Shown: piece after piece, positions 22,831 to 35,428 of the stretch
Numbering within the stretch: position 1 is the stretch's first letter
Layout: every line of letters starts with the position of its first letter
Assembly: GCA_020152595.1 (NCBI GenBank)
Contig: JAIGNY010001633.1
Coordinates: 277,501 to 341,500, forward strand
Source of the DNA: Chiridota heheva
Lineage: Eukaryota > Echinodermata > Holothuroidea > Apodida > Chiridotidae
DNA length: 64,000 bases
Direction: 5' to 3'
The notes under the pieces: generated by a model
Database searches by the model: none
Told to the model about the DNA's origin: nothing
What the model saw: only the letters and a program-made list of their open reading frames with translations
Translations under genes and position numbers: made by a program

Positions 22831-24407
22831 ACAACGCATAGTAAGAAGGTGTATTATACAAGTCAAAAAGAGCTACATATACAAAACACAAAATCATGAA
22901 AACACATACTGTGGGAATATAATGTTTTATTGTTTATGTTTGTTCATGGTTAGCTTTATCGTCACTCTGAGAAAAATATGGGTTGTCTATAAGAAAGGTT
23001 TTTGATAATTTACTACAAACTTGTGTAAATGTTGTAAAACTTTGAAAATGAGCCTATTCTGTATCATGTGCCCTCCTACACCTACCTCCCCCTCTTTCTC
23101 TCCCCCACCTCTTTCTCCCCCCTCTCTCTCTCTGTGTCTTAGTTCATGTATTTAAATACAAAATCGCACGAATGTTTAATATATTATTACTGTATACCTT
23201 TTTTCTAAGAAAGTGCCCTTTTGAAATCTAAAAACATAATAAGCACCTGGAATGTCAAAGCTTGTTGAACCGACGGCATTAATCTGAACCGACGGATTCA
23301 AATCTAAACCGTCGGATTAAATTATTGAGGGGGGGGGGGGGCAATCGCCTCCCTCTGGCTATGCTACTGTGTGTTGGGGAGGGAGAGGGTCATGTAATCA
23401 TATTTGATGGGTTGATAGTCCTTCTTCAGCACCTTCACTAGCAAGTTTATTGCTAACTTCTCGACATTTGGGAATATTTTGAGAATTTAATTTTTCACCA
23501 GATGTGTTATCATCAAATTGCCCGTCACCTGTCCGTAACTTCAACAATTAATCCAGTATGGTTACCATCAACCATTGAGTCGCACATTATATTTTAGACA
23601 AAAAGGCTTACAACTTTTGTTACAAGCATATTTCTTTACTCAAATGTCACTATTGATTCATTTTAATTTCCCACCATGTGGTATGGTTAAATTCACCATC
23701 ACCTTCTTTCTTGTAACTTCTACATTCTGACAATCCGGACCAGTTGTCATCCCATTCCCATGGACTTGTAATTCAATACTCAAAGTGCGAAACTTCCAGA
23801 TCCAGCAGGTTACTCCCATTAATTGTGAGCATGAATCTTTTCCATAGTGGGACTACTACACTGAAAACACGGGGCTGTGCGTACCATTTTTAAGTTACAA
23901 TTTAAACTGTAATTTTTCTGTCAAAAATAAGTTAATATGAAATTGATAACTTTATCAGAACACCGGGATTTAATGTTTGGTTATTATATTATTATCAACT
24001 GACCATTAAAGCAACCATGGATGAGATTACATTTATTTTTCAGTTACTTGCAACCCGGTTAATTTATAGTTCAGCCCTCACGAGTGAGAGCTGGTACTAC
24101 TTTTCTTTCTGTCTTTTGCATTAAAACATCAGCTGCTCGCCCTATATTCCGAAGGGGATCCATGGTCCGAATTTGTGTAGACTAGTAGGATATATTATAG
24201 CTATTTGACATTTTGATAAATTATTTGCAATAGGCTTTTGACTAAATTTGAAAAGATCACTTTCTTATTTATCTCTTCTTCATTGTTTGAATTTTCAATT
24301 ACTCTTCTGCAGTAGTCATATTTTGATTGCTTTTTACTATGGTTTTTGCATTCATATTTGTTTTGAAGTCATTTGTTAATAACATTGCACTGCATATAGG
24401 TCTACGG
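22831..24407. other. Spacer with small repeats, no gene seen
   Basis: Contains a pyrimidine tract (about 23075-23125), a short triple repeat of GAACCGACGG-like sequence (23270-23320), and what looks like the right end of a TIR element (G run, then CTCCCTCTGGCTATGCTACTG, about 23328-23370). The rest is single-copy and AT-rich without a supported frame. Confidence 0.4.
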
Positions 24408-24538
24408 GAGTGGGTGGATACAGAGATAGTGGGTACAGAGATGGTGGGTACAGAGATGGCGGGTACAGAGATGGTGGATACAGAGATGGTGGATACAGAG
24501 ATGGTGGATACAGAGATGGTGGATACAGAGATGGTGTG
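24408..24538. repeat. 15-bp tandem repeat, about 8-9 copies
   Basis: The unit is GATACAGAGATGGTG, or GGTACAGAGATGGTG in the left half. Periods are in frame, so both strands show a 5-residue repeat (VDTEM on plus), which is not evidence of coding. It is followed by a poly-G tract at about 24555-24570. Confidence 0.95.
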
Positions 24539-26149
24539 ATGAGATAAGGGGGATGGGGGGGGGGGGGGGTCACATGTTAAAGTTGTTTCCATTACAAAGA
24601 ATTATTTACACTTCAGAAATGTGTTACTATGGAACCACAAACAATAATTCAACTAAACATATTTGTTAGAAAAAAATAATGACATTTTAGGGCGGATAAA
24701 ACCAGTTACATGCAAACAAATGGAAGTTTAAAATTAGCTGTCATTTTAGATGACAACTCCTGGGAAAATACAGTAAATCATAAAATGTAAAGTGCAAATG
24801 AAAGAAATAAATACATGTATGAAATAAAACTTGAAGAGGTTTTTGCATTCATTTATTTCTCGTGACATTAGTTAAAAGCAGTAAAAGTGTTAGCACAAAA
24901 AAAAAAAAAATGGAACGCAAAGATCAATGTAAACTGACTTATTCTGTAGGATAACATTACAATACACAGCGCTTATAGAAAGCATATCCTGCAAATTGTT
25001 AGGAACTCAACGAGCCCCAGTTTATGCAAAGTGATTGACTTAAGCTTCGGGCCTAACCTATTTTTCTTTTTCGGGAAAGGGTTGCCTTATTTGAAATTGA
25101 TAGCTAATTTTTTCTTTTCTTTTTTCCAGCAACTTTCTTTCAAATATTGTATATGTATTGTGGTCACCCTGTGAGACCAATGCCACTCCAAAATAGCAAT
25201 ACTGTGGCTCCCCTGAAAATCAGAAGCTGACTGCATCCAGCATTTACTCAATTTGTTTTAGGGGCTACACCAACTGACCAGTGATTTATTATTATGTTTT
25301 AAAGGGTGAGGGTTCAGCCCCAATAGCTAAAATTGGTCAGGGTTTTTTGTATTTCTATCACACAACCTACCTTACAACTATCATAGGCTACCATGCAATA
25401 AGTGGGCAACCAGAAGATGTGTAATTGAAATAGCATGCCCATTGGAAACAAAACAAAAACGTTATGAATTTGACCAAACTATACTCATCTTGAAACATAC
25501 CTGCGGAAATCAAAAGAATTTTGGGATATGATTTGAGGGTTAATACGATGTTATACAGTTATACTGATGACCATACTAAAAAAAAATTGCCATTTGTGAC
25601 CACAAGTCTCAATGAGTAGCCCTACACTATTAACTATTGTGTATTACTTCAGGCCAACATTGTTGTCAATGAAGTCATTGGAAGGGTTAGGTAACCGCAA
25701 CATCCCTGTCTAGTTCTGTGGTTAACCATGGAGCTATTAACTCAGTTAATAGCTCCATGGATAACACTCTCTTGACACAGCAAAGTAGCTTAACAGAGTT
25801 TGATTCATAAAAGGGATTATTTTCTGCCACACATTAGGGACTGCAGGATGGACTTAACATTACCGCCTAATCCTGTCAAGCGATTTCCAGGTAAAGTAAT
25901 TCATTCCCGCTAGCACTGTAGGCACCTTATGCTCTAATAAGTGCGCACCCAACATTTTTTTGACTGACAATATCAAGAAATATTAATGCGGTTTAGATGT
26001 CTTTAATAATAATAAGTCTCATGTCTTTTTGTTTTGCCAATTTTTTGATTTGAAGAATGAATAAACGCCCGTAACTCAAGTTCCGCGACATTACTTGCTT
26101 ATTTCTTGGCCGACCATCACGATAGCTTTGTGGTGGTTATTGTAGCAGT
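24539..26149. other. Spacer, no gene supported; contains a strong hairpin
   Basis: Single-copy sequence with an A15 tract near 24897-24911 and no frame I would call. The only notable structure is the inverted repeat at 25721-25765. Confidence 0.4.
25721..25765. repeat. Near-perfect inverted repeat (hairpin)
   Basis: The left arm CCATGGAGCTATTAAC (25726-25741) and right arm GTTAATAGCTCCATGG (25745-25760) are exact reverse complements with a 3-base TCA loop. The pairing extends outward to 21 bases with one mismatch (GTTAA against TTAAC or ATAAC). It could be a foldback transposon remnant or a transcript hairpin. No flanking gene gives it a context. Confidence 0.85.
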
Positions 26150-28085
26150 TCCCAATAATATGTATAATGCTAGTGTGATTCAGGTCTAGAGCAGTTCCCT
26201 TAATATGTACAATGCTAGTGCAATTCAGGTCTAGAGCAGTTCCCTTAATATGTACAATGCTAGTGCAATTCAGGTCTAGAGCAGTTCCCTTAATATGTAC
26301 AATTCTAGTGGGATTCAGGTCTAGAGCAGTTCTCTTAATATGTACAATGCTAGTGCCATTCAGGTCTAGTGCAGTTCCCTTAATATGTACAATGCTAGTG
26401 CCATTCAGGTCTAGAGCAGTTCCCTTAATATGTACAATGCTAGTGCAATTCAGGTCTAGAGCAGTTCCCTTAATATGTACAATGCTAGTGCAATTCAGGT
26501 CTTGAGCAGTTCCCTTAATATGTACAATGCTAGTGCAATTCAGGCCTTGAGCAGTTCCCTTAATATGTACAATGCTAGTGCGATTCGGGTCTAGAGTAGT
26601 TCCCTCAATATGTACAATGCTAGTGCCATTCAGGTCTAGAGCAGTTCCCTCAATATGTACAATGCTAGTGCAATTCAGGTCTAGAGCAGTTCCCTCAATA
26701 TGTACAATGCTAGTGCGATTCGGGTCTAGAATAATTCCCTCAATATGTACAATGCTAGTGCCATTCAGGTCTAGAGCAGTTCCCTCAATATGTACAATGC
26801 TAGTGCAATTCAGGTCTAGAGCAGTTCCCTCAATATGTACAATGCTAGTGCGATTCGGGTCTAGAATAATTCCCTCAATATGTACAATGCTAGTGCAATT
26901 CAGGTCTAGAGCAGTTCCCTTAATATGTACAATGCTGGTGCAATTCAGGTCTTGAGCAGTTCCCTTAATATGTACAACGCTAGTGTGATTCGGGTCTAGA
27001 GTGGTTCCCTCAATATGTACAATGCTAGTGCCACTCAGGTCTAGAGCAGTTCCCTCAATATGTACAATGCTAGTGCAATTCAGGTCTAGAGCAGTTCCCT
27101 CAATATGTACAATGCTAGTGCGATTCGGGTCTACAGTAGTTCCCTTAATATGTACAATGCTAGTGCCATTCAGGTCTAGAGTAGTTCCCTTAACATGTAC
27201 AATGCTAGTGCAATTCAGGTCTAGAGTAGTTCCCTCAACATGTACAATGCTAGTGCCATTCAGGTCTAGAGTAGTTCCCTTAACAATGCTAGTGCAATTC
27301 AGGTCTAAAGCAGTTCCCTTAATATGTACAATGCTAGTCTGATTCAGGTCTAGAGCAGTTCCCTTAACAATGCTAGTGAGATTCAGGTCTAGAGCAGTTC
27401 CCCTAACAATGCTAGTGCGATTTAGGTCTAGAGCAGTTCCCTCAATATGTACAATGCTAGTGCCATTCAGGTCTAGAGCAGTTCCCTTAATATGTACAAT
27501 GCTAGTGCAATTCAGGTCTAGAGCAGTTCCCTTAATATGTACAATGCTGGTGCAATTCAGGTCTTGAGCAGTTCCCTTAATATGTACAATGCTAGCGCGA
27601 TTCAGGTCTAGAGCAGTTCCCTTAATATGTACAATGCTAGTGCGATTCAGGTCTAGAGCAGTTCCCTTAATATGTACAATGCTAGTGCGATTCAGGTCTA
27701 GAGCAGTTCCCTTAATATGTACAATGCTAGTGCGATTGAGGTCTAGAGCAGCTCCCTCAATATATACAATGCTAGTGCAATTCAGGTCTAGAGTAGTTCC
27801 CTCAACATGTACAATGCTAGTGCCATTCAGGTCTAGAGTAGTTCCCTTAACAATGCTAGTGCGATTCAGGTCTAAAGCAGTTCCCTTAATATGTACAATG
27901 CTAGTCTGATTCAGGTCTAGAGCAGTTCCCTTAACAATGCTAGTGAGATTCAGGTCTAGAGCAGTTTCCTTAACAATGCTAGTGCGATTCAGGTCTAGAG
28001 CAGTTCCCTTAATATGTACAATGCTAGTGCCATTCAGGTCTAGAGCATTTCCCTTAATATGTACAATGCAAGTGGGATTCAAACA
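26150..28085. repeat. 45-bp minisatellite, about 43 copies
   Basis: The unit carries TTCAGGTCTAGAGCAGTTCC, then CTTAATATGTACAATG and CTAGTGCAA. Six units lack the same 9 bases (ATATGTACA), at about 27281, 27365, 27402, 27845, 27928 and 27970. Because every length change is a multiple of 3, the minus strand stays open for 672 codons (28109-26091) with a 15-residue period like VHIKGTALDLN-x-TSI. The common variants (AAG/GAG, TGC/CGC/GGC, CTA/CAA on that strand) mostly change residues rather than third positions. That argues against selection on a protein. Each unit contains TCTAGA. Confidence 0.96.
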
Positions 28086-28315
28086 GTACTGTACATGACT
28101 ACCGAGCATGGGCGCTTATTAGGAAGAAACTTTGACAGTAAAAATTGTCACAATTCTATTTTCTGAAGCGCCCTGGGCACTTGTTATGTCGAAAAGGTAC
28201 CAATTAATCTGGTCCATGATGTATTTGCATGCAGGAGTTTCTTTCCATACTTTTCAGAATCTCTTGGACTGATTTAATCAGTTAGCTGCAAGCAGGTATA
28301 GGGACTTTGCATTTA

Positions 28316-28482
28316 TCAAACTCACCAGGCCAGCTTTATTACCCAAAGCTAGATTGAGTACTCATCACACCAGGCCAGCTTTATTACCCAAAGCCAGATT
28401 GAGTACTCATCAAACTCACCAGGCCAGCTTTATTACCCAAAGCCAGATTGAGTAATCAAACTCACCAGGTCAGCTTTAATTT
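28316..28482. repeat. About 51-bp tandem repeat, 3.4 copies
   Basis: CACCAGGCCAGCTTTATTAC and CCAAAGCCAGATTGAGTA recur three times and a fourth partial time, with small deletions around the CATCAAACT junction. Confidence 0.9.
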
Positions 28483-29579
28483 AAAAGTTACTGAGGTAAA
28501 ACAGTCTGTCCTATGATTGGTAATTACATACACTAACAAAAATATGTAATCAATACCACCATCCCTATTTGATTGTTACCTTGATGTGGTTTAACTTTTC
28601 TGCCTTCTAGACAGGAAGGCTCAATCAGGACCTAAGTTTGTAGCAAATGAAGCTGCCTTTCCCCAAATTACCTCATTGTAGGCAACATGTGTTCTGATTC
28701 TTCAACTTAATGTCAAGTTGAAGCAACACACTATTTCATTTGTTGGTTTCTGCCGACATTTGAAAGATTTGGAGATGGTGGGGAGGGGGAGGGGGGACGT
28801 TTTATTGCATCCCCTCTTGGATTTATGGGGATGATCAAAAGTGTCCAATGTTGTATGTTTTATATTATGTACATCAGGCAAAATATTGAAGGAAAATAAA
28901 TTGGAAGATTTAATTCTCCATGTAACTTTAACTGGGAAACCCCATTCTCATGGAGGCCCTGTCTTGAGTGAAAACTCTAAGAACATTAAACTTAAGAAAA
29001 CTTCATATATAGAACAATGAAAGTAACAAAATCGTGGGCCTCTGTGTACTCCTTACCAACCACCACTGCCTACTAATCTTAAAAAAACTGCTCTGAGATT
29101 CCTAGAAAAAATTATAATTTAGCAGGAAACCCACTAACAGCCAAAAAGTGGGTCAAGTTAAGTTGCTCATGTCATTTCAAAGACAAAAAATTACTTTTAC
29201 TAAAAATTCTTCTGTTTCAAACCTTGTTGTGTTATCAAGCATTTTGTGCACTTTATATACGCTTGAATGTGTATGGTTTTTAATCGTTGCTGAGGACTTT
29301 TCCCTAAATCCCCTTTGACTTTTGCCCAAGACACCCTACTTCCCCTTGATATGCTGCCCCTTCCCTTTGACATGCTGCCCTTCCCCTTAACATTCTCCCC
29401 TACTCTGTGGATGGTAATTACATCCCTTCAAACTATCATCTTGATGCATAAAGATATAAAACATAAAATTAAACAAAATAAAAAAAACAATACACACACC
29501 CAACACTCAGACCAATTTAAAACATAAAACTCTTGCACATTTATACATTACCTTGGCAATGGATCCCATAGCAGATTGA
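28483..29579. other. Spacer, no gene seen
   Basis: AT-rich single-copy sequence. A G-rich patch lies near 28775-28800, and a short doubled motif (TTGACATGCTGCCC-like) near 29340-29390. No supported frame. Confidence 0.4.
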
Positions 29580-30215
29580 AATGCAAGGATCTTGCAAGGA
29601 TCATGTAAGACATGCAAGATTTATGTAAAAATGATGTAAGTTTCTTGTGAGACACAAAGTTTGTTCAACTCTATTTTTTTTTTTACTTGCAAGGATGATG
29701 CAAGTTACATGTAAGGATAATATAAGACTTCCAAGTTCTACATGGCAAGAATTATGCAAGACTTCAATTTGTTTTTATTGTCTCATGTAAGAATTATGCA
29801 AGAATACAATATAAAGCCTCAATCTCATGTGAGAATTATGCAAGACTTTAAAATAAAGTCCAAGTCTCATGTAAGAATAATATCAGACTTCAAAATAAGG
29901 CTTAAGTTTCATGTAAGAAATATGTTAGACTACAAATGAAGCCCAAGTCTCACTTAAGAAATATTGAACACACCAGTTAGTTCAATGCCCATGAAAGAAT
30001 ATGTAAGAATACAATCTGAAACTGAAGTGTTATGTAAGAAATATGTAAGAATACAAATTTAAGCTTAAGAAAAACTTTCACATAAGAAATATGTAAGATA
30101 CAAATTAAAGCAAAACATCACGTAAGAAATATGTAAGAACATAAATCAAAGCCCAATTCTCATGTAAGAAATATGTAATACAAAAATAAAATCAAGTTTC
30201 AGGTAAGAAAAATGT
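29580..30215. repeat. Degenerate tandem repeat of about 50-60 bp
   Basis: The block TCATGTAAGAATTATGCAAG, or TAAGAAATATGTAAGA, recurs roughly every 45-65 bases, separated by short A-rich sequence with AAGCCCAAGTCTC-like text. Copies are strongly diverged and spacing is irregular, so this is an old array. Confidence 0.75.
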
Positions 30216-30483
30216 ACCAATTTGAAGCCAAAATCTCTAGTAGAAGAATACAATTAATATTGTTATGCAACTTTTCCCTATAATTTGAGTTGGATCATTG
30301 CCAGTCAGAGATGAAATAAATTTACCCCCCAAAAAAAAAAAATATAAAAAAATAGAACATCAATGATGTAGTAGCTTAACATATATTTTGGGTTATTTTT
30401 GGTTTTATTAGTGGGTAGGTAATTCGAGTAGAAAAGAAATACATGTTTGATGTTTAATCTATTTTTGGAAAATGCAAGCATGA
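30216..30483. other. Spacer, no gene seen
   Basis: AT-rich, with an A tract near 30331-30343. The 111-codon minus frame at 30305-30640 spans the following duplication and has no recognisable domain. Confidence 0.35.
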
Positions 30484-30600
30484 GTTTCAATATCATTGCG
30501 ATCAGTAGTGCCATCATGGGGGCAGGTGAGGGGGTTTTGGGAAATGGGGTTTCAATATCATTGCAATCAGTAGTGCCATCATGGGGGCAGGTGGGGAGGG
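30484..30600. repeat. 65-bp direct duplication
   Basis: GTTTCAATATCATTGC starts at 30484 and 30549. The following TAGTGCCATCATGGGGGCAG is identical in both copies, and the copies diverge after the G-run. Confidence 0.9.
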
Positions 30601-30789
30601 GGAGTGGGGGCAGCAAAATGTCCCATGTCCGAAATGTCATAATATCTCAAACATGTAAAATGCAAGGTCTCATGGGGCTCATCCTGACCCCTTCCATTAT
30701 GCTATATATAAGGAGGAATAATATATCGGATTTCGAGATGGTATAGAGTACATGCACGTATTAACCTGGCGCGATAGGGCATTCATTCA

Positions 30790-32325
30790 TGGATGATATT
30801 ATGACTCGAGTATTGCCCCTGGACCCACAAAGGGCCCTAAGGCGAGCCCCTTAACCCCATGTCGAAAAGGTTTATGCCCCAATATCAAACCCCTATTTTT
30901 GAACTTTTTTTAATGGGGGGAGGAGCGGTAGTCTGTTTTATTGTAAAATTACATGCTGGTACTTTAGATCGTTTGTAATCAAACTGAAAAAAGCCGTGTA
31001 TTGCACACATTCATAGTCTTTTGGGGCATCTAAAACTTGGAAAATGCACGGTTTCCCGGGGGGCTTCACCACCAGGACCTTCACAGGGGCTTTGCCCCTG
31101 GACCCCACAAGGGACCCCAACCCTTGGCCCCATGCCTAAATGATTTGTGCCAGAAATGTATGCAGATGCACCATGGGTTTGTGCCAAACTTCATAGTTTG
31201 TAAGTTGCGCAGATCTGATGCATCTATCAGCAAACCATATACAGGCTTAATATTTCTAAGAGGAAAAGATAGCTTTTACTGAAAACGATGATCTTTTTTG
31301 CGAAATTTGATGGATTTTATTTCATTTTGGTAAAAAAATTGGTGGCAAATTACCAACAAAACATGCAGATGCCATTTTTCTTTACTTTCCAAATTTGTGT
31401 GGCCTTTTTGAGCTATTTGACTCAAATATCCAATATTTGACACAAATATCCAATAATTGATTCAAGTATCCAATCATGATTCTTAATTTTTAGAGGATTT
31501 CTTCAGCACCTCCTTATCTTAGTTGATTTTAACGTTAGTTATAGAATTTAAATTTTTGTGATTTTCTTTCAGCTTTTAAACCATTCCAGTGATTGGATTC
31601 ATCCAAATTATCTCAATATTCTGCAGGGAAATTTCTTTTTGGCCTGTTTAGAAATAGTCACCCAAATGCTTATCTAAAATGATTTGAAGTCATTTGATCA
31701 AAACAATATGAAATCTTCAGAGCTTCTGGCACTTTGCCCTCGGGCCCTGGACCCCTGGTTTATTGCCTGAATTGTCTCAATTTTCAAGGGAAAATATTTT
31801 CTGATTACTTTCTGGTTTAGAAATAGTTACCCAAATGCTTATCTGAGTTGAGAGTTTAACCTAGGGTCTAAAATGTTCTTCTTTTCATCAATTTAAGTTT
31901 TGATTTCTTGTTTGATTTGAAGCCATTTTGGGGCATCAAAAAACTAAACAGATGCAGAGCTTCCCGGGCTTTGCCTGTGGACCCCAGTTTTTTTTCTTTT
32001 TCCTGAATTATCGAAATTTTCAAAAGAAATTGCTTTTCTGCCTGATTAGAAATGGTAACCAAAATGTTTTCTCAGTTAATTTAACATTTGAATTTAAAAT
32101 TAATCTTTTATCAATTATAATTAGCTAGATTTTACGCCATTTCGGGGCATCAAAAACCAGAAATCTGCAGAGCTTCCGTGGCCTTAGCCTTTGCCCCTTG
32201 GACCCCTACCAGGGCTTTACCCCTGGACCAAACACCATTACGTGTACGCTTCATGCATTTTTCTCCTCTAAACTGCTGTGCCCCCCCACTCCCCAAACGA
32301 AAATCTCTGGTAACGCCACTGGTTT
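30790..32325. mobile_element. Dispersed TE-like repeat with diverged internal blocks
   Basis: A block with TTTTGGGGCATC, AAAACT, TGCAGAGCTTCC or CACGGTTTCCC, and GGGCTTTGCCCCTGGACCCC-like sequence recurs near 31020-31110, 31715-31755, 31925-31985 and 32140-32230. AT-rich stretches with AATTATCTCAATTTTCAAGG-like text lie between. The right edge has C-runs followed by CTCTGGTAACGCCACTGG, matching the ends of the short TIR elements at 8906 and 17171 in style. The left boundary is uncertain. A 3-copy ~23-bp repeat (ATTTGACACAAATATCCAAT) lies at 31405-31475. No coding frame is supported. Confidence 0.55.
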
Positions 32326-32470
32326 AGAAGTAAATGATCAGCAAGCTACAGCCAACTCATACTTTCTATGAGCATTCTTTTTACACTTGTGATTATTTTC
32401 CCAGGGACCTCCTACAGGGCAGGGCCCAAACTTTGGACCCTAACAGTATAATATAAATGAACAATGTTAA

Positions 32471-32715
32471 ACTTAAGAATTAGTTCAGGGGTCTTAAATG
32501 AAACAGGACTTCAAAAGAAACAACATGGTGAGGAAAGCATTCAAAAATCTTATTTTTTTATGAAGAAAAAAAAGTTTAAAGTTTGGTATCATTTGTGTAC
32601 AAACGACTGAAAAAAGACTATAGTTGTGACGTCACAACCACAGATTCCTCAAAGTTTTTATGAATCCTATCATTTTTTGTCCTGTGAGGCACATCAAATT
32701 TGTCCTTTACGAAGG
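32471..32715. mobile_element. Family A foldback element, left part only
   Basis: Matches the left arm and part of the interior of the copy at 13401: TTAGTTCAGGGGTC, AAAGAAACAACATGGTGAGG, AAAGTTTGGTATCATTTGTG and the interior GATTCCTCAAAGTTTTTATG. The right arm is absent, so it is truncated. The 36-bp array begins about 100 bases further on. Confidence 0.75.
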
Positions 32716-32811
32716 CAAGTGCCAGGAATCCTAACCTAATTATCACTACTATATGGGTCATCAGATAAACGATTGTTCTTCTCTCTCTTTTTGTCTGACT
32801 TCTGGAAAAAG

Positions 32812-34104
32812 TTTCATGTCAAGCATTCCTTGATCTCACCCAATATGTTTCTTGTCAAGCATTCCTTGATCTCACCCTATATGTTTTTGTCAAGCATTCC
32901 TTGATCTCACCCTATATGTTTCTTGTCAAGCATTCCTTGATCTCAGCCTATATGTTTCTTGTCAAGCATTCCTTGATCTCAGCCTATATGTTTCTTGTCA
33001 AGCTTTCCTTGATCTCAGCCTATATGTTTCTTGTCAAGCATTCCTTGATCTCACCCTATATGTTTCTGTCAAGCATTCCTTGATCTCACCCTATATGTTT
33101 CTTGTCCAGCATTACTTGATCTCAGCCTATATGTTTCTTGTCGAGCATTCCTTGATCTCAGCCTATATGTTTCTTGTCAAGCATTCCTTGATCTCAGCCT
33201 ATATGTTTCTTGTCAAGCATTCCTTGATCTCACCCTATGTTTCTTGTCAAGCATTCCTTGATCTCAGCCTATATGTTTCTTGTCAAGCATTCCTTGATCT
33301 CAGCCTATATGTTTCTTGTCAAGCATTCCTTGATCTCACCCTATATGTTTCTGTCAAGCATTCCTTGATCTCACCCTATATGTTTCTTGTCCAGCATTAC
33401 TTGATCTCAGCCTATATGTTTCTTGTCGAGCATTCCTTGATCTCAGCCTATATGTTTCTTGTCAAGCATTCCTTGATCTCAGCCTATATGTTTCTTGTCA
33501 AGCATTCCTTGATCTCACCCTATGTTTCTTGTCAAGCATTCCTTGATCTCAGCCTATATGTTTCTTGTCAAGCATTCCTTGATCTCAGCCTATATGTTTC
33601 TTGTCAAGCATTCCTTGATCTCACCCAATATGTTTCTTGTCAAGCATTCCTTGATCTCACCCTATATGTTTCTTGTCAAGCATTCCTTGATCTCAGCCTA
33701 TATGTTTCTTGTCAAGCATTCCTTGATCTCGCCTTATATCTTTTTGTCAAGCATTCCTTGATCTCAGCCTATATGTTTCTTGTCAAGCATTCCTTGATCT
33801 CAGCCTATATGTTTCTTGTCAAGCATTCCTTGATCTCACCCAATATGTTTCTTGTCAAGCATTCCTTGATCTCAGCCTATATGTTTCTTGTCAAGCATTC
33901 CTTGATCTCAGCCTATATGTTTCTTGTCAAGCATTCCTTGATCTCGCCCTATATCTTTTTGTCAAGCATTCCTTGATCTCAGCCTATATGTTTCTTGTCA
34001 AGCATTCCTTGATCTCAGCCTATATGTTTCTTGTCAAGCATTCCTTGATCTCACCCTATATGTTTCTTGTCAAGCATTCCTTGATCTCACCCTATATGTT
34101 TCTT
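32812..34104. repeat. 36-bp minisatellite with higher-order structure, about 36 copies
   Basis: The unit holds TCAAGCATTCCTTGATCTCA, GCCTATATGT and TTCTTG. Marker variants show larger duplications: CCAGCATTACTTGAT at 33106 and 33391 (285 bases apart), and the GCC-TATATCTTTTTGTC variant at 33731 and 33946 (215 apart). The 298-codon plus frame at 33080-33976 repeats ISAYMFLVKHSL and is an artefact of an in-frame unit. The array ends immediately at the left terminus of the next TIR element. Confidence 0.96.
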
Positions 34105-34490
34105 GCACTTCCATATGTATGTGCCCGAGCAGGTGCTTTTTTTTTTTGCACCATTTTTGTAGTGCAGGTGTCTTTTTTTACAATCAAAAAAAAAAAATTG
34201 TTCTTACATGTTTTTTAGTAAAAAAAAAAGGTCTTTTTCCACCATTTTCGTAGCGTAGGTCCCAAAAAATGAGGTTTTACTGAGTTAATTTTGTACTGCT
34301 GGTCCATTTTTACAATATTTTTGTTGAATACTCAAACAGCAGCTATCAAAACATGACTTCTTTCATACTGCAGGTATCAAAATTGTATAATCTCATACTG
34401 GAGTTACCAACAAAATCTGTTATACTGTGGGAATGTTTTTCGGTTAGTGGGCTGCACACCCCTACAACTTTTAGTATGAAGTGCTTCCCC
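34104..34490. mobile_element. TIR element with short internal repeat (short form)
   Basis: The left end reads GCACTTCCATATGTATGTGC and the right end, on the opposite strand, GCACTTCATACTAAAAGTTG followed by GTGCAGCCC. The interior has several loose copies of CATACTGCAGGTATCAAAA-type sequence and T-runs, the same material that is expanded in the element at 53316-53940. No transposase. Confidence 0.65.
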
Positions 34491-35123
34491 CCCTACCCAG
34501 TTCTGAATGGGTATACTGGTACTCATGAAGGTGGATTTAACCTAACAAAAGGGTCAACCATAAACAAGCATAGGTTACATAATAATACAAGACAAAAGTG
34601 TATATTGTAAAAACAGAAGTAATCTGCAACACATTATTCAAACTGATTATAGAACATTTATAGAAGAAAGCAAACCAACAGCTATGGATATCAATTTTAT
34701 ACCAGATACATCAGTGGTCTAGACTATTTATCAACTAATCACTTAATCACTCAATAATCATGAAAGAAGTCTTTAAAATTTTGTGACTTATAGGCCAACT
34801 AGTCACATTACATTAAGCTCATTAGTAAAACAGAATCAAGAAAAAAACAATAACTTGCCACATGAAAGAAGTAATATGAGAACAACTTTTAATACGATAC
34901 ACTACCAAGGAGTGTATGACATTGCACTTGTAAATAAGATCTTTTACAGCTGTTCTTCAAATTTTAAACAATCTTGGATGATCATTAGAATAAGTTTTCC
35001 TTTAACTTCTGCTTCTGTTGTCCAATCAAAAAAGATGGCACACTTTTGACCACCAAACAGTATGATGCCAAATCAAATATGTGGAGGGGAGAAAAAGTAG
35101 GTGCAATCAGGGAGCCCTTAACA
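34491..35123. other. Spacer, no gene seen
   Basis: The 88-codon plus frame at 34783-35049 and the 85-codon frame at 34353-34610 contain no recognisable motif. Nothing else was identified. Confidence 0.4.
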
Positions 35124-35428
35124 CCTCCCTCTGTGGTATATGTCTATGGACCTATTAAGGTATGTTACCTTCTTCGTGGTATATGTCTATGGACCTATTA
35201 AGGTATGTTACCTTCCTCTGTGGTATCTGTCTATGGACCTATTAAGGTATGTTACCTCCCTCTGTGGCATATGTCTATGGACATATTAAGGTATGTTACC
35301 TCCCTCTGTGGTATATGTCTATGGACCTATTAAGGTATGTTACCTCCCTCCGTGGTATATGTCTATGGACCTATTAAGGTATGTTACCTTCCTCTGTGGT
35401 ATATGTCTATGGACCCATTAAGGTATGT
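35124..35428. repeat. 44-bp minisatellite, 7 copies
   Basis: The unit contains CTCTGTGGTATATGTCTATG, GACCTATTAAGGTATGTTAC and CTCC or CTTC. Copies differ at only a few positions, so this is a young array. Confidence 0.95.
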
